Below, one piece after another: positions 52,054 to 61,220 of a stretch of DNA of 64,000 nt; within the stretch, counting starts at the first letter, position 1; every line of letters begins with the position of its first letter. The stretch is from contig CALMYW010000393.1 in the NCBI GenBank assembly GCA_937873665.1, positions 186,001 to 250,000 of the forward strand, read 5' to 3'. Made by a program: the position numbers and the translations under genes. The stretch is from an uncultured Sphingorhabdus sp. Lineage in GTDB: Bacteria; Pseudomonadota; Alphaproteobacteria; Sphingomonadales; Sphingomonadaceae. The notes under the pieces are model-generated. The model saw only the letters and a program-made list of their open reading frames with translations, was not told the origin of the DNA and made no database searches.

Positions 52054-53426
52054 GGTTTGGGTGCTACAGTCAGTTCGCCCTCATAATTGGCCAGTTCGGA
52101 TAGCACTGCAGTCCACGCTGCGACATTTTGGCGCAACTGTGCCTTGTCGATCATGCTGAGGGTATCGTCGGGCGTGTGGTGCAGATCGAAATAGCGGCTG
52201 CCATCCTGTTGCAGGTCGATGATGCCCAGATTTTGCGCGGCGATGATCGCGCCGACATCGGCCCCGCCACTGGCTGCATCTCTGCCTTGGGCAATGCCCA
52301 GCGGAGCCAGTCTTGCGGCGATGCGGTCAGCGAGCGGTTTCGCACTGTCGGGCAGCTTGAAATCGACGCGCCAGACGCGGTCGGCACCGAAATCGGATTC
52401 CATGGCAAGCGCATGGGGAACCGTCTTGTTGGCTTCGGCATAGGCCTTGCCACCCCAGATGCCGACCTCTTCGGCCCCGGCCCAGAGCAGGCGGATTGTC
52501 CGCTCCCGCTTCATGCCTTTGATGGCGCTGGCGGCGGCGGTGATGATGCCGCAACCGGCTGCATCGTCAATTGCACCCGTTCCCAAATCCCAACTGTCGA
52601 GGTGACAGGCGATCACGATCGGGGGCAGGGCGGCATTGCTGCCGGGCAATTCGGCGACGACATTGCCCGATTTTTGCGTACCAAGATTTTTCGGTGTCAG
52701 GAGCAGGCGGAGTTTGACAGGCTTTCCGCGCTCCACCATCCGAACCAGATTGTCGGCATCTGGGATCGACAATGCGCCGGCAGGTATGGGCGTGACGCCC
52801 GCCTCGAAATTGGTGTTGCCAGTGTGCGGATTGCGATGGTTATGGTCGGTGCCGACCGAGCGGATGACGATCGCCGCCGCGCCTTTCTTCGCCGCTATGT
52901 TGGGCCCGACAAAGCGTGCTGGTCCGAATGCGCCATAGCTTGAACCATCCTGCGCGGGTTTCATCGCGTGGCTGACAAAAGCGATCTTGCCTGCAAGGCT
53001 GCCATCGGGCGCTGCGCGTAAGGCATCGATTGTCGGGAAATAGGCTACCTCGGCTTCCAATCCGGCATCACCCGTACTGCCGCTATTGCCCAATGCCGTT
53101 ATCGCAAATTTCTGCGGGAAGGGGCTGACAACCCAAGCACGCTCCTCGCCCCGCACCCAGGTCGGCATGTCAAAGGGTTCTTCGCGAACATTGGCAAAGC
53201 CCGCTTTGCCCAGATAGCTGAGCGCCCATGCCCGTCCGCGCGCCTCAGCCTCGGTGCCGCCTTGGCGCGCGCCGACTTCGGTGGTTAGACCTTCGGTAAT
53301 CTCCCAGGCGACCGAATCATGGTCCAGCGCCCACATTGCCGGGTCTGTTCCGGCTGGAGGGCTTGCAAAAGCGGCGGTTGTGAGGATTGTCGTTGCGCCA
53401 AGGGCGAGCAGAATTTGTTTTGTCAT
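52050..53426 (-). CDS. M28 family zinc aminopeptidase
   Basis: A 458-residue exported peptidase with signal peptide (ILLALGATTILTTAAFA). Dizinc site residues are in ACHLDSWDLGTGAIDDAAG (His and Asp), WAGAEEVGIWGGKAY (Glu pair), ESDFGADRVW (Asp) and DLHHTPDDTLSMID (His). Similar to carboxypeptidase Q/aminopeptidase of the M28 family. A PA-type insert (GARFV...KGAAAIVIRS) is present. Peptide uptake or turnover in the periplasm is the likely role; the small lipoprotein is coupled to it. Confidence 0.9.
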   Translation of the reverse strand: MTKQILLALGATTILTTAAFASPPAGTDPAMWALDHDSVAWEITEGLTTEVGARQGGTEAEARGRAWALSYLGKAGFANVREEPFDMPTWVRGEERAWVVSPFPQKFAITALGNSGSTGDAGLEAEVAYFPTIDALRAAPDGSLAGKIAFVSHAMKPAQDGSSYGAFGPARFVGPNIAAKKGAAAIVIRSVGTDHNHRNPHTGNTNFEAGVTPIPAGALSIPDADNLVRMVERGKPVKLRLLLTPKNLGTQKSGNVVAELPGSNAALPPIVIACHLDSWDLGTGAIDDAAGCGIITAAASAIKGMKRERTIRLLWAGAEEVGIWGGKAYAEANKTVPHALAMESDFGADRVWRVDFKLPDSAKPLADRIAARLAPLGIAQGRDAASGGADVGAIIAAQNLGIIDLQQDGSRYFDLHHTPDDTLSMIDKAQLRQNVAAWTAVLSELANYEGELTVAPKP

Positions 53427-53543
53427 GCGCTGGGCTTAGCTAGCGTAACGCCGCTTGCCAATCCTGCCTTGCGACAAGTGCACAGCTTGGCTAGTAGGCG
53501 CGTCGAATTCCGTATTTATTGCTTTTTGAGAAAGTGACCATCG

Positions 53544-55223
53544 ATGGCCGCCCAATACGCCTTTGTCATGAAGGGGATGACCAAGACCTTCCCCGGCGCG
53601 CAAAAGCCCGTGCTCAACAATATCCACCTGCAATTCTATCAGGATGCCAAGATCGGCATCGTCGGCCCCAACGGTACGGGTAAATCGACGCTGATGAAGA
53701 TCATGGCGGGGATCGACACCGACTTCACTGGTGAAGCATGGCCGGGCGAGAATATTACCGTCGGCTATCTGGCGCAGGAGCCGCAGCTTGATCCGACCAA
53801 GACGGTCAAGGAAAACGTCATGGACGGCGTCCGCGAAGTCGCGGACATGGTTGAGCGCTTCAACGAAATCAGCATGATCATGGCCGATCCGCCGGAAGAC
53901 GTCGATTTCGACGCGCTGATGGAGGAAATGGGCACGCTGCAGGAAAAGATCGACGCCGTCGATGCCTGGACGCTCGACAACCAACTCGAAATCGCGATGG
54001 ATGCGCTACGCTGCCCGCCCGGTGACTGGTCGGTGGAGAACCTGTCGGGCGGTGAAAAGCGCCGCGTTGCGCTCACCCGCCTGCTGCTCGAAAAGCCCGA
54101 TATTCTGCTGCTCGACGAACCGACCAACCACCTAGATGCGGAGTCGGTGGCTTGGCTCGAAAAACATCTGGTCGACTATAAGGGCAACGTGATCCTCGTC
54201 ACCCACGATCGCTACTTCCTCGACAATGTCGTGAACTGGATCCTCGAACTCGATCGTGGCCGTTATTTCCCCTATGAGGGCAATTATTCGACCTACCTTG
54301 AAAAGAAGGCCAAGCGCCTCGAGCAGGAAGCGCGCGAAGATGCCGGTCGCCAAAAAGCGATCAAGGACGAGCTGGAGTGGATCCGGCAATCACCCAAGGC
54401 CCGCCAGACCAAATCGAAGGCGCGTATCAAGAGCTTCGAGCAGTTGGTCGAGGCAGCCGAAAACCGCACAATCGGTAAGGCCCAGATCGTCATCCAGAAC
54501 CCCGAACGCCTTGGCAGCAAGGTCATCGAGGTCAACAATGTCACCAAAGCCTATGGCGACAAGTTGCTGTTCGAAAACCTGTCCTTCACTATCCCGCCCG
54601 GAGGCATTGTCGGCGTGATCGGCCCGAATGGTGCAGGTAAATCGACACTGTTCCGACTCATCACCGGTCAGGAAGAGCCCGATAGCGGCAATATCGTTAT
54701 CGGTGAGACGGTGCATTTGGGCTATGTCGACCAGAGCCGCGATGCGCTCGATCCCAACAAAAATGTCTGGGAAGAAATTTCGGGCGGTGCTGACTTTATG
54801 AAGGTCGGCAAACATGAAACCCCGACCCGCGCCTATGTCGGCGCGTTCAACTTCAAGGGCACTGACCAGCAGAAAAAGGTCGGCCAGCTTTCAGGCGGTG
54901 AACGCAACCGCGTGCATATGGCGAAGATGTTGAAGGAGGGTGGCAACGTCCTCCTGCTCGACGAACCGACCAACGATCTCGACACTGAAACGCTCGCGGC
55001 GCTTGAAGAAGCTCTGGAAAGCTTCGCCGGTTGCGCCGTGGTCATCTCGCACGACCGTTTCTTCCTCGACCGTCTGGCGACGCACATCCTTGCGTTCGAA
55101 GGGGACAGCCATGTCGAATGGTTCGAAGGAAACTTCGAATCTTACGAAGAAGACAAGATCCGTCGTCTGGGCGAAGAAGCCACCCGTCCGCACCGGACCA
55201 GCTACAAGAAGATGACGCGATAG
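53544..55223 (+). CDS. ettA: Energy-dependent translational throttle protein EttA
   Basis: An ABC-F ATPase that binds the ribosomal E site and controls elongation depending on the ATP/ADP ratio, 559 residues. There are two nucleotide-binding domains (GPNGTGKSTLMKI and GPNGAGKSTLFRL; LSGGEKRRVAL and LSGGERNRVHM; LLDEPTNHLDAESV and LLDEPTNDLDTETL), joined by the PtIM linker. The C-terminus (YEEDKIRRLGEEATRPHRTSYKKMTR) is that of EttA. Start ATG at 53544. No membrane domain. Confidence 0.96.
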   Translation: MAAQYAFVMKGMTKTFPGAQKPVLNNIHLQFYQDAKIGIVGPNGTGKSTLMKIMAGIDTDFTGEAWPGENITVGYLAQEPQLDPTKTVKENVMDGVREVADMVERFNEISMIMADPPEDVDFDALMEEMGTLQEKIDAVDAWTLDNQLEIAMDALRCPPGDWSVENLSGGEKRRVALTRLLLEKPDILLLDEPTNHLDAESVAWLEKHLVDYKGNVILVTHDRYFLDNVVNWILELDRGRYFPYEGNYSTYLEKKAKRLEQEAREDAGRQKAIKDELEWIRQSPKARQTKSKARIKSFEQLVEAAENRTIGKAQIVIQNPERLGSKVIEVNNVTKAYGDKLLFENLSFTIPPGGIVGVIGPNGAGKSTLFRLITGQEEPDSGNIVIGETVHLGYVDQSRDALDPNKNVWEEISGGADFMKVGKHETPTRAYVGAFNFKGTDQQKKVGQLSGGERNRVHMAKMLKEGGNVLLLDEPTNDLDTETLAALEEALESFAGCAVVISHDRFFLDRLATHILAFEGDSHVEWFEGNFESYEEDKIRRLGEEATRPHRTSYKKMTR

Positions 55224-55238
55224 TTCGTATACCGTAAC

Positions 55239-55330
55239 CCTGAGCCTGTCGAAGGGCGTCTAGAGGTTTGCTCCTCTTCTGAGACGCGCGTTGTTGCTAC
55301 GCAACGCCTTCGGCACCGACAGGCTCAGGG
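55239..55330. repeat. Dispersed inverted repeat element (CCCTGAGCCTGTCG type)
   Basis: CCCTGAGCCTGTCG at 55239-55252 and its exact inverse CGACAGGCTCAGGG at 55317-55330 form a 92-base element between ettA and the convergent putP gene. It encloses a second hairpin (GCGTCTAGAGG against CTCTTCTGAGACGC, imperfect) and a small GTTGC TAC GCAAC stem. This motif type recurs in many sphingomonad genomes and may act as a bidirectional terminator or non-autonomous element. Confidence 0.75.
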
Positions 55331-55343
55331 CTAAGGTTTCTTA

Positions 55344-56765
55344 TTACTTGGACTTGGTCACCAAGCTCACCAATATGATCGTTGCAAAACTGGCCAGAAA
55401 GCCGGGTACGATTTCATACATCGCGCTGCTCCTCCCCAGCGCTATCCAGCCGATCACCACCAGCGCGCCGGTCACCATACCGGCGAATGCGCCAGCCAGC
55501 GTCATGCGCTGCCATGTGAGCGCGAGGATGATGACGGGGCCGAAAGCTGCGCCAAAGCCTGCCCATGCGTTGCTGACGAGGCTCAGCACGCTGCTGTCCG
55601 GATCTTGGGCGAGCACCATCGCGATCGCCGCAACAGCAACAACCGACAGGCGCCCGACGGTGACAACTTCCTTTTCGCTGGCGTCGCGGCGGATGAACAG
55701 GCGGTAGACGTCTTCGGTCAGCGACGATCCGGTTACCAGCAACTGCGCCGAAATCGTGCTCATGATCGCGGCGAGGATGGCGGCGAGCAGGAAGCCAACT
55801 GCGAACGGCGCAAATAATTCGCCTGCTAACAGAACGAAGATGGTTTCGGGGTCGGCAACAGTCAGTCCTTTGCTTTCCGCGTAAACCCGCCCGATCAGCC
55901 CCACTAGCAAAGCCCCGCCAAGTGTGATTGCCATCCACACCATACAGATATTGCGCGCAATCGGCATTTCCTTGACCGAGCGGATTGCCATGAAGCGCAC
56001 GATGATATGCGGCTGCCCGAAATAGCCAAGGCCCCAGGCAGCGGTCGAGATGATGCCCAAAGCGGTGGTGCCCGCGAACAGGCTGGTCATTTTGGGATCA
56101 ATGCTGTTGAGCGCTGACATTACCGACACGCCTTCGGGCAAGCCCTGCCACGCCATATAAGGCACCACAACCAGCGCGATGGCCATGATCGTACCCTGCA
56201 CAAAGTCGGTAAGGCTGACCGCGAGGAAACCCCCGAGCACGACATAAGCGACCACGACTGATGCAGTGATCCAGAGGCCTGTCTGGTAATCGGCGCTGAA
56301 TGCGCTTTGGAAGAGCTTGCCGCCCGCGACGAGGCCCGAGGCCGAATAGAGCGCGAAAAAGACGATGATCACAATGCTGGCGGTGAGGCGGAGAAGGTGC
56401 TTCTCATCATTGAAACGATTGCCGAGAAATTCAGGGATGGTGAGCGCATTGCCATAGCGTTCGGTCTGCTCGCGAAGGCGCGGGGCGACAATGATCCAGT
56501 TGAGCAATGCACCGACAAACAGGCCGATGGCGATCCATGCCTCTGCCAGACCCGAAGCATAAAGCGCGCCGGGAAGTCCGAGCATCAGCCAGCCGGACAT
56601 ATCCGAAGCGCCAGCGGCTAGCGCGGTGACGGCAGGGCCCAATTGGCGTCCGCTCAACAAATATTCGCTGCTGTTGGCAGTCGATTTGCGCCAGGCATAA
56701 ACACCAATGCCTAGCATCAGCGCGAAATAGACCGAAAGGCTGGCGATCACGCCCGGTTGCATCAT
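55344..56765 (-). CDS. putP: Sodium/proline symporter
   Basis: A 473-residue sodium:solute symporter of the PutP type with about thirteen hydrophobic helices. Marks are YLLSGRQLGPAVTALAAGASDMSGWLMLGLPG (Na+-site helix) and GYFGQPHIIVRFMAIRS in loop 6-7. It imports L-proline with sodium in known relatives. ATG at 56765 follows GGAGGGGGA; the frame includes a second ATG at 56762. It is convergent with ettA. Confidence 0.93.
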   Translation of the reverse strand: MMQPGVIASLSVYFALMLGIGVYAWRKSTANSSEYLLSGRQLGPAVTALAAGASDMSGWLMLGLPGALYASGLAEAWIAIGLFVGALLNWIIVAPRLREQTERYGNALTIPEFLGNRFNDEKHLLRLTASIVIIVFFALYSASGLVAGGKLFQSAFSADYQTGLWITASVVVAYVVLGGFLAVSLTDFVQGTIMAIALVVVPYMAWQGLPEGVSVMSALNSIDPKMTSLFAGTTALGIISTAAWGLGYFGQPHIIVRFMAIRSVKEMPIARNICMVWMAITLGGALLVGLIGRVYAESKGLTVADPETIFVLLAGELFAPFAVGFLLAAILAAIMSTISAQLLVTGSSLTEDVYRLFIRRDASEKEVVTVGRLSVVAVAAIAMVLAQDPDSSVLSLVSNAWAGFGAAFGPVIILALTWQRMTLAGAFAGMVTGALVVIGWIALGRSSAMYEIVPGFLASFATIILVSLVTKSK

Positions 56766-56839
56766 GACTTTCCCCCTCCTGTTCGATAGCGCCGCGCTTC
56801 GGGGCTGTTATCTCATCGGCAATGCTATAAGCAGTCGGC

Positions 56840-57796
56840 ATGCGTATTGCACCCTATCTCTTTGCATTGGCACTCAGTTGTTTTTCGCCAACCGCACAGG
56901 CGATGGAGTGGCGGTCAGTGGACAAGGCGATGCTGGCCGTGCTGCAAGACGATGATATCAACCGGTACAGAGACGAACCCGCATTTCTGGAGGGTATCAG
57001 CGTCAGCGAAATCCGCTTTTCGGAAAACGGTTTCGACTGGCACCTGATCCGTTTCGCCAGCGATGCTAATATCGAGGGGCCCTTGTGGGTCGTACCCCAT
57101 GATGACGAAAATGCCGCATTCGAGGCGATGATCGCGGCGCTCCACAAATATGGAGGCGTCGGCATTACCGTGAATACGGGGCCTGCCAGCACGCGGCGAC
57201 AGGCTGGCTATGGTCTGTGCGGCGTACGTTCGGCGATGGTTTCGGCCTGTGATCCCAATCGCAACTTCGATGAGCGCACACCCGTTTTTACACAAGCTAT
57301 CCTTGGCGCTTGGAAACCGGGGCGCCCCCTGATCGCGTTGCACACCAATAGCCATGGCTTTGGCGGCGATGGTGCAGGTGGGCGAGGGGATATTACAATG
57401 CTGGACGCGATGGCTTATTCGCGCGGCGAAATCGTTGCGCGTGCCGATGGCTATTTCGGCAACCGCACTATCGCCATGTTGGACAATCCGGATGTTTACG
57501 CGATCCTGCCCTATGTCGCGACCAAGGCCATCAGCGATGGCGAAACCCTGTGTCGCAATGCGATGAACCTGGCAGGTATCAATGTGTGGCATGAGCGGGT
57601 AGGGAAGAGTGACGGGTCGCTATCCAACTATGTGGCGTTGCAACGCCCGGACATTGCCTATGTGAATTTTGAGGCGAAGCGTGAGGATGACCTTTCGACC
57701 GCCGCCAAAGCACAGGGGCTGATGATCGATGCCTATCTGGAAAAATGCGCAAGTCTATGGGGCCAGCCAAAACCCGTGCCAGTTAGCAACCGCTGA
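56840..57796 (+). CDS. Exported protein, M14-like zinc peptidase candidate
   Basis: A 318-residue protein with a signal peptide (LFALALSCFSPTAQA). I see an M14-like pattern: a possible zinc site His87-x-x-Glu90 in VVPHDDENAAF, the substrate-binding-like CDPNRNFDERTP (138-149), and a third ligand-like His168 in LIALHTNSHGFGG, with NFEAKRED near the end as a possible catalytic Glu. Homologous M14 relatives cleave peptides, and some act on murein peptides. This is inference from motif order; no family assignment can be checked here. Confidence 0.55.
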   Translation: MRIAPYLFALALSCFSPTAQAMEWRSVDKAMLAVLQDDDINRYRDEPAFLEGISVSEIRFSENGFDWHLIRFASDANIEGPLWVVPHDDENAAFEAMIAALHKYGGVGITVNTGPASTRRQAGYGLCGVRSAMVSACDPNRNFDERTPVFTQAILGAWKPGRPLIALHTNSHGFGGDGAGGRGDITMLDAMAYSRGEIVARADGYFGNRTIAMLDNPDVYAILPYVATKAISDGETLCRNAMNLAGINVWHERVGKSDGSLSNYVALQRPDIAYVNFEAKREDDLSTAAKAQGLMIDAYLEKCASLWGQPKPVPVSNR

Positions 57797-58375
57797 GTCC
57801 CATTGCCAGCGTGCGCGGCGATGGCCGCTATTGGCCAAGTAGAGCCATTCCAGACTGTCGAACGTGAATAACAGGATTGCGAAATTGTCGCGGGCCGGGG
57901 CAATTTCTGCATCGTCAGGCTGCCGCCCCTCTACCCATTCAGGCAAGCCGGAGGTAGGCTGTTCAACGACCATGCCGGGTGCATGTTCGGCCAGATAACA
58001 GCGGCGCGCAAAATTGGTCGATTGACGCCATGCCGCGTCGGCCGCTGCGCCTTCCCAATGCACGATAGCGCTTCCGGACAATCGCAACTGGATTTTGGGT
58101 TCGGGGTCGTAGATTAAGACCGATGCAGCGCTTTTGTTCGCCAGATCGTCTATTTTGGTCGAACGGGAATCGGTGTGGAATCGCAATCTGCGTTCTGCCC
58201 AATCGACATGCCGCAAGATCATCACGCGCTGGCTAGGGATGCCATCTGCACCGATTGTCGCAACGACGGGATGATGCGCAGCGGCGTGCCTGCTTTCGGC
58301 GCCGGCTTCGATTAAGCGCCTTGCCTCCGCAAAGCTGAGATTCAGATTGTTGTAAAACGCTGCTTCACCCGTCAT
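57755..58375 (-). CDS. Pyridoxamine 5'-phosphate oxidase family protein
   Basis: A 206-residue PNPOx-like FMN-binding protein. Typical are HHPVVATIGADGIPSQRVMILR, RLRFHTDSRSTKIDDLANKS, IQLRLSGSAIVHWEG and WRQSTNFARRCYL. The C-terminus ends in EWLYLANSGHRRARWQW..., shorter than the canonical PdxH ending. So it is a PNPOx-superfamily flavin protein and not certainly PdxH. ATG at 58375; a TTG two codons upstream is possible. Its end overlaps the M14-like gene by 42 bases. Confidence 0.82.
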   Translation of the reverse strand: MTGEAAFYNNLNLSFAEARRLIEAGAESRHAAAHHPVVATIGADGIPSQRVMILRHVDWAERRLRFHTDSRSTKIDDLANKSAASVLIYDPEPKIQLRLSGSAIVHWEGAAADAAWRQSTNFARRCYLAEHAPGMVVEQPTSGLPEWVEGRQPDDAEIAPARDNFAILLFTFDSLEWLYLANSGHRRARWQWDSAVANWHGFWLAP

Positions 58376-58385
58376 CGGCAAATGC

Positions 58386-59123
58386 TCACATCAATGAGCC
58401 GTCGAAAATCAGCCCTACTTGCATGCCAGACCGGTCAAGTGCCGAAAGGGCGGTGAGATCGATGTAACATTCAAAGCCGCATTCATTGCCTGCGGTATCA
58501 AGCAAGGCAGTCACCAGATAGCGGTCGGTGGCCTGACGGCAACCTTGCTGGGCTGCGGATGCTGCCAGTTTCTTGCTGAACAGGCTCTCCTTTGCCTGCT
58601 CCATGCCTTTCAAGCTTGAAACCACGGCCTTTGCCTTGTCCGGGGTGCTGCAGCGATAGAAAACGGAGCCGGATTGTTCACCACGTGCATCGAGCCAGCC
58701 ATCACTGCTGCGCACCGACAACCATTGGGCCAATTCGGTACGGGGAAAGCTGTTATTGCCGTCTTCGCTGACGATCCCCACCAAGACTTTGCCCGCCTCG
58801 TCACGGCCTTCATAACGCAGCATCCGCTCGCTGCCGCCTGCCAGTTCGACTGTCGCGCGCGATTTTGCAGCGAGGATGGTGACCACGCCCTTCCGTTCCG
58901 CATCTTGCGAACATCCCGTGGCGCGTAGCCCTGCAAAGAAATGCTCAATATCGATGGTGTGATTATCGGGTGCGGGTTTGACGCGATAATATTGATCGAG
59001 CATCGTTTGCGCCGCAACCTGGGTAGGGCAGATCACTGTCGAATGCTCGTTCGGGATGTCGATATGTTCGGGCAGCGGCTCGGGCGTCGTGGCGAGCAAA
59101 AGAAATGCGAGCAGCGCTTTCAT
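58386..59123 (-). CDS. Exported hypothetical protein
   Basis: A 245-residue protein with a signal peptide (MKALLAFLLLATTPEP) and several cysteines (CPTQ, GCSQ, YRCS, QGCR, CGFECY) that could form disulfides in the periplasm. No recognised family. It is on the same strand as the PNPOx-like gene, 10 bases upstream of it, and nine bases downstream of the carbonic anhydrase gene, so a run is possible. Confidence 0.6.
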   Translation of the reverse strand: MKALLAFLLLATTPEPLPEHIDIPNEHSTVICPTQVAAQTMLDQYYRVKPAPDNHTIDIEHFFAGLRATGCSQDAERKGVVTILAAKSRATVELAGGSERMLRYEGRDEAGKVLVGIVSEDGNNSFPRTELAQWLSVRSSDGWLDARGEQSGSVFYRCSTPDKAKAVVSSLKGMEQAKESLFSKKLAASAAQQGCRQATDRYLVTALLDTAGNECGFECYIDLTALSALDRSGMQVGLIFDGSLM

Positions 59124-59132
59124 TGAATGTCC

Positions 59133-59768
59133 TTAAACTGCAGAAAATTCGCCCGATGTTTCGTCGAGAACCCGCAACAAACCGTCCGAAATCGCGAACA
59201 CCGCCCCGTGCAAAGTCAGTTCGCCCGACTTTTCCTTTTGCCGGACGCAGGGGAAGGTCCGCAAATTGGCGAGGCTGACCTTGACGGCTTCCATCTCCAT
59301 CGCGCGCTCTGCAGCATCTCCTTTGGTGCCGTGCGTGTGTGCAACCTTTGCCTGTGCATCGTCGAGCAGGCTGATCCAGTTTGCGATGAAACCGCCTTCG
59401 CCGGGCTCCATTCCGTCCATCGCGCGACTAAGCGCAGCCTGGCATCCGCCGCAATAGCCATGGCCCATCACGAGGATCTCTTCGACCTTCAGAAACTGCA
59501 CGGCGAATTCTAGCGCCGCCGAAACACCGTGGCGACCGGGTGTGGTCTCAAAGGGCGGGACAAGAGCGGCCACATTGCGCACGACGAAAATCTCACCGGG
59601 GCGCGTGTCGAAAATTTGCGTGGGATCAACACGGCTATCGGAACAGGCGATGACCATCACCTTGGGGCTCTGGCCTTCGCCAAGTTTTTCCCACTGTTCG
59701 CGTTCGGAAACCCATTCATTGGCGCGGAAACGGGCATAGCCTTCGAGCATGTCTGAAAAGTGTGTCAT
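59133..59768 (-). CDS. Beta-carbonic anhydrase
   Basis: A 211-residue beta-class carbonic anhydrase converting CO2 and bicarbonate. Zinc ligands are Cys42, His103 and Cys106 (ACSDSRVDP; GHGYCGGC), with Asp44-x-Arg46 as the catalytic dyad. Also TRPGEIFVVRNVAALVPPF and HGVSAALEFAV. The start is the ATG at 59768; the much longer open frame (to 60578) is the antisense of lipA and was rejected. Confidence 0.95.
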   Translation of the reverse strand: MTHFSDMLEGYARFRANEWVSEREQWEKLGEGQSPKVMVIACSDSRVDPTQIFDTRPGEIFVVRNVAALVPPFETTPGRHGVSAALEFAVQFLKVEEILVMGHGYCGGCQAALSRAMDGMEPGEGGFIANWISLLDDAQAKVAHTHGTKGDAAERAMEMEAVKVSLANLRTFPCVRQKEKSGELTLHGAVFAISDGLLRVLDETSGEFSAV

Positions 59769-59831
59769 GGCGCTTCCATAGCAAGCAAAATGGGGGTGGC
59801 AAGATACGGGCTTCCGTCCTAAGGGCGGCGC

Positions 59832-60755
59832 ATGAACAATCCCACCCCTGTTCGCACCGCGCCGCGTGAGCGCAAGCCTGACTGGATCCGGGTCAAAGCC
59901 CCTACCAGCGCCGGTTTTAACGAGACGCGCAAGCTGATGCGTGACCTGAAACTCAACACCGTGTGCGAGGAAGCGGCTTGCCCGAATATCGGTGAGTGCT
60001 GGACCAAGAAGCACGCCACGGTGATGATCCTCGGCGACGTCTGCACCCGCGCCTGCGCCTTTTGCAACGTCAAGACCGGCATGCCGCGTGCGGTCGATCC
60101 GCTGGAACCGGAACATGTGGCGATTGCAGCCGCCAAAATGGGACTGGAGCATATCGTCATCACATCTGTCGATCGTGACGATCTGCCCGATGGTGGCGCC
60201 AGCCAGTTTGTGAAAGTGATACAGGCGCTGCGCCGTAACACGCCCTCGACCACCATCGAAATCCTGACCCCTGATTTCCGCAACAAGGTGGAGAGTGCGG
60301 TCGAGTCGATCATCGAAGCGCGGCCCGATGTCTATAACCATAATCTGGAAACGGTACCGAGGCTCTATCCGACCATTCGCCCTGGCGCGCGCTATTACGC
60401 GTCGCTGCGGTTGCTCGAATCGGTGAAGCGCCATGATCCGTCGATCTTCACCAAATCGGGCGTAATGCTCGGGCTGGGCGAGGAGCGGATGGAGGTGCAT
60501 CAGGTGATGGATGACATGCGCAGTGCCGACATCGATTTCCTGACAATGGGCCAATATCTGCAGCCCACGCCCAAGCATGCCAAGGTGGCCGAATTTGTCA
60601 CGCCGCAGGCATTCGATGCTTATGCAGCGATTGCACGGGCCAAGGGCTTCGTGCTGGTTGCGGCCACACCGCTGACGCGTTCAAGCTATCATGCGGGCGA
60701 TGACTTCGCAAAGATGAAGGCCGCGCGCGAGGCGCAACTCGCCAAGGCGGGTTGA
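59832..60755 (+). CDS. lipA: Lipoyl synthase
   Basis: Radical SAM enzyme inserting sulfur at C6 and C8 of octanoyl groups to make lipoate, needed by PdhB's lipoyl domain and the E2 subunits; 307 residues. The auxiliary cluster cysteines are in [13 protein letters not shown] and the radical SAM triad in [10 protein letters not shown]. Also [20 protein letters not shown] [23 protein letters not shown] and [11 protein letters not shown]. Length normal. Confidence 0.97.
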   Translation: MNNPTPVRTAPRERKPDWIRVKAPTSAGFNETRKLMRDLKLNTVCEEAACPNIGECWTKKHATVMILGDVCTRACAFCNVKTGMPRAVDPLEPEHVAIAAAKMGLEHIVITSVDRDDLPDGGASQFVKVIQALRRNTPSTTIEILTPDFRNKVESAVESIIEARPDVYNHNLETVPRLYPTIRPGARYYASLRLLESVKRHDPSIFTKSGVMLGLGEERMEVHQVMDDMRSADIDFLTMGQYLQPTPKHAKVAEFVTPQAFDAYAAIARAKGFVLVAATPLTRSSYHAGDDFAKMKAAREAQLAKAG

Positions 60756-60776
60756 TCGGCAAAGCGGGGTAGGGGC

Positions 60777-61220
60777 ATGCCGCATCATCACGAACGCCGG
60801 TCGCTACCCTATAGCGCAGACCAGATGTACGACCTTGTCGTCGATGTCCGCCGATATGGCGAATTCCTGCCCTGGGTCGCTGCGGTGCGCATCCGCTCCG
60901 ACAGTGAAACAGAGACGATGGCGGACCTGATTGTCGGGTTCAAATCGCTGCGCGAATCCTTCAGTTCGCGGGTGTTGAAAACGCCCAAGTCGAAGGTTGA
61001 GGTTGACTATCTCGATGGCCCTCTCCGGCATTTGCATAATCAGTGGCTGTTCGAAGAAGCTGATGACGGCTGCATTGTCGATTTCACCGTCGACTTTTCC
61101 TTCCACAACCGCATGTTCGAAGCGTTGGCCGGACAGTTTTTCGATCACGCACTGCGCAAGATGACCGACGCCTTCATCGAACGGGCGGGGGTGCTTTACG
61201 GGGTTGGCAGTAAGAGCTGA
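60777..61220 (+). CDS. RatA/COQ10-family START domain protein
   Basis: A 147-residue START/SRPBCC protein of the RatA-COQ10 family. The N-terminus is HERRSLPYSADQMYDLVVDV, and FDYLDGPLRHLHNQW-like VDYLDGPLRHLHNQWLF and FSFHNRMFEALAGQFFDHAL follow. In proteobacteria this protein probably binds ubiquinone; the name toxin comes from E. coli and is not implied here. It follows lipA by 21 bases. Its 3' end overlaps the convergent cinA gene by 25 bases. Confidence 0.9.
   Translation: MPHHHERRSLPYSADQMYDLVVDVRRYGEFLPWVAAVRIRSDSETETMADLIVGFKSLRESFSSRVLKTPKSKVEVDYLDGPLRHLHNQWLFEEADDGCIVDFTVDFSFHNRMFEALAGQFFDHALRKMTDAFIERAGVLYGVGSKS

Noticed and set aside
59133..60578. Long 481-residue minus-strand frame through lipA
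   Set aside because: Only the part from 59768 is carbonic anhydrase; the rest is the antisense of lipA with no family features.
60777..61220. RatA as toxin of a toxin-antitoxin system
   Set aside because: The family is the COQ10-like START protein and no antitoxin partner is present; the gene lies in a conserved lipA context.
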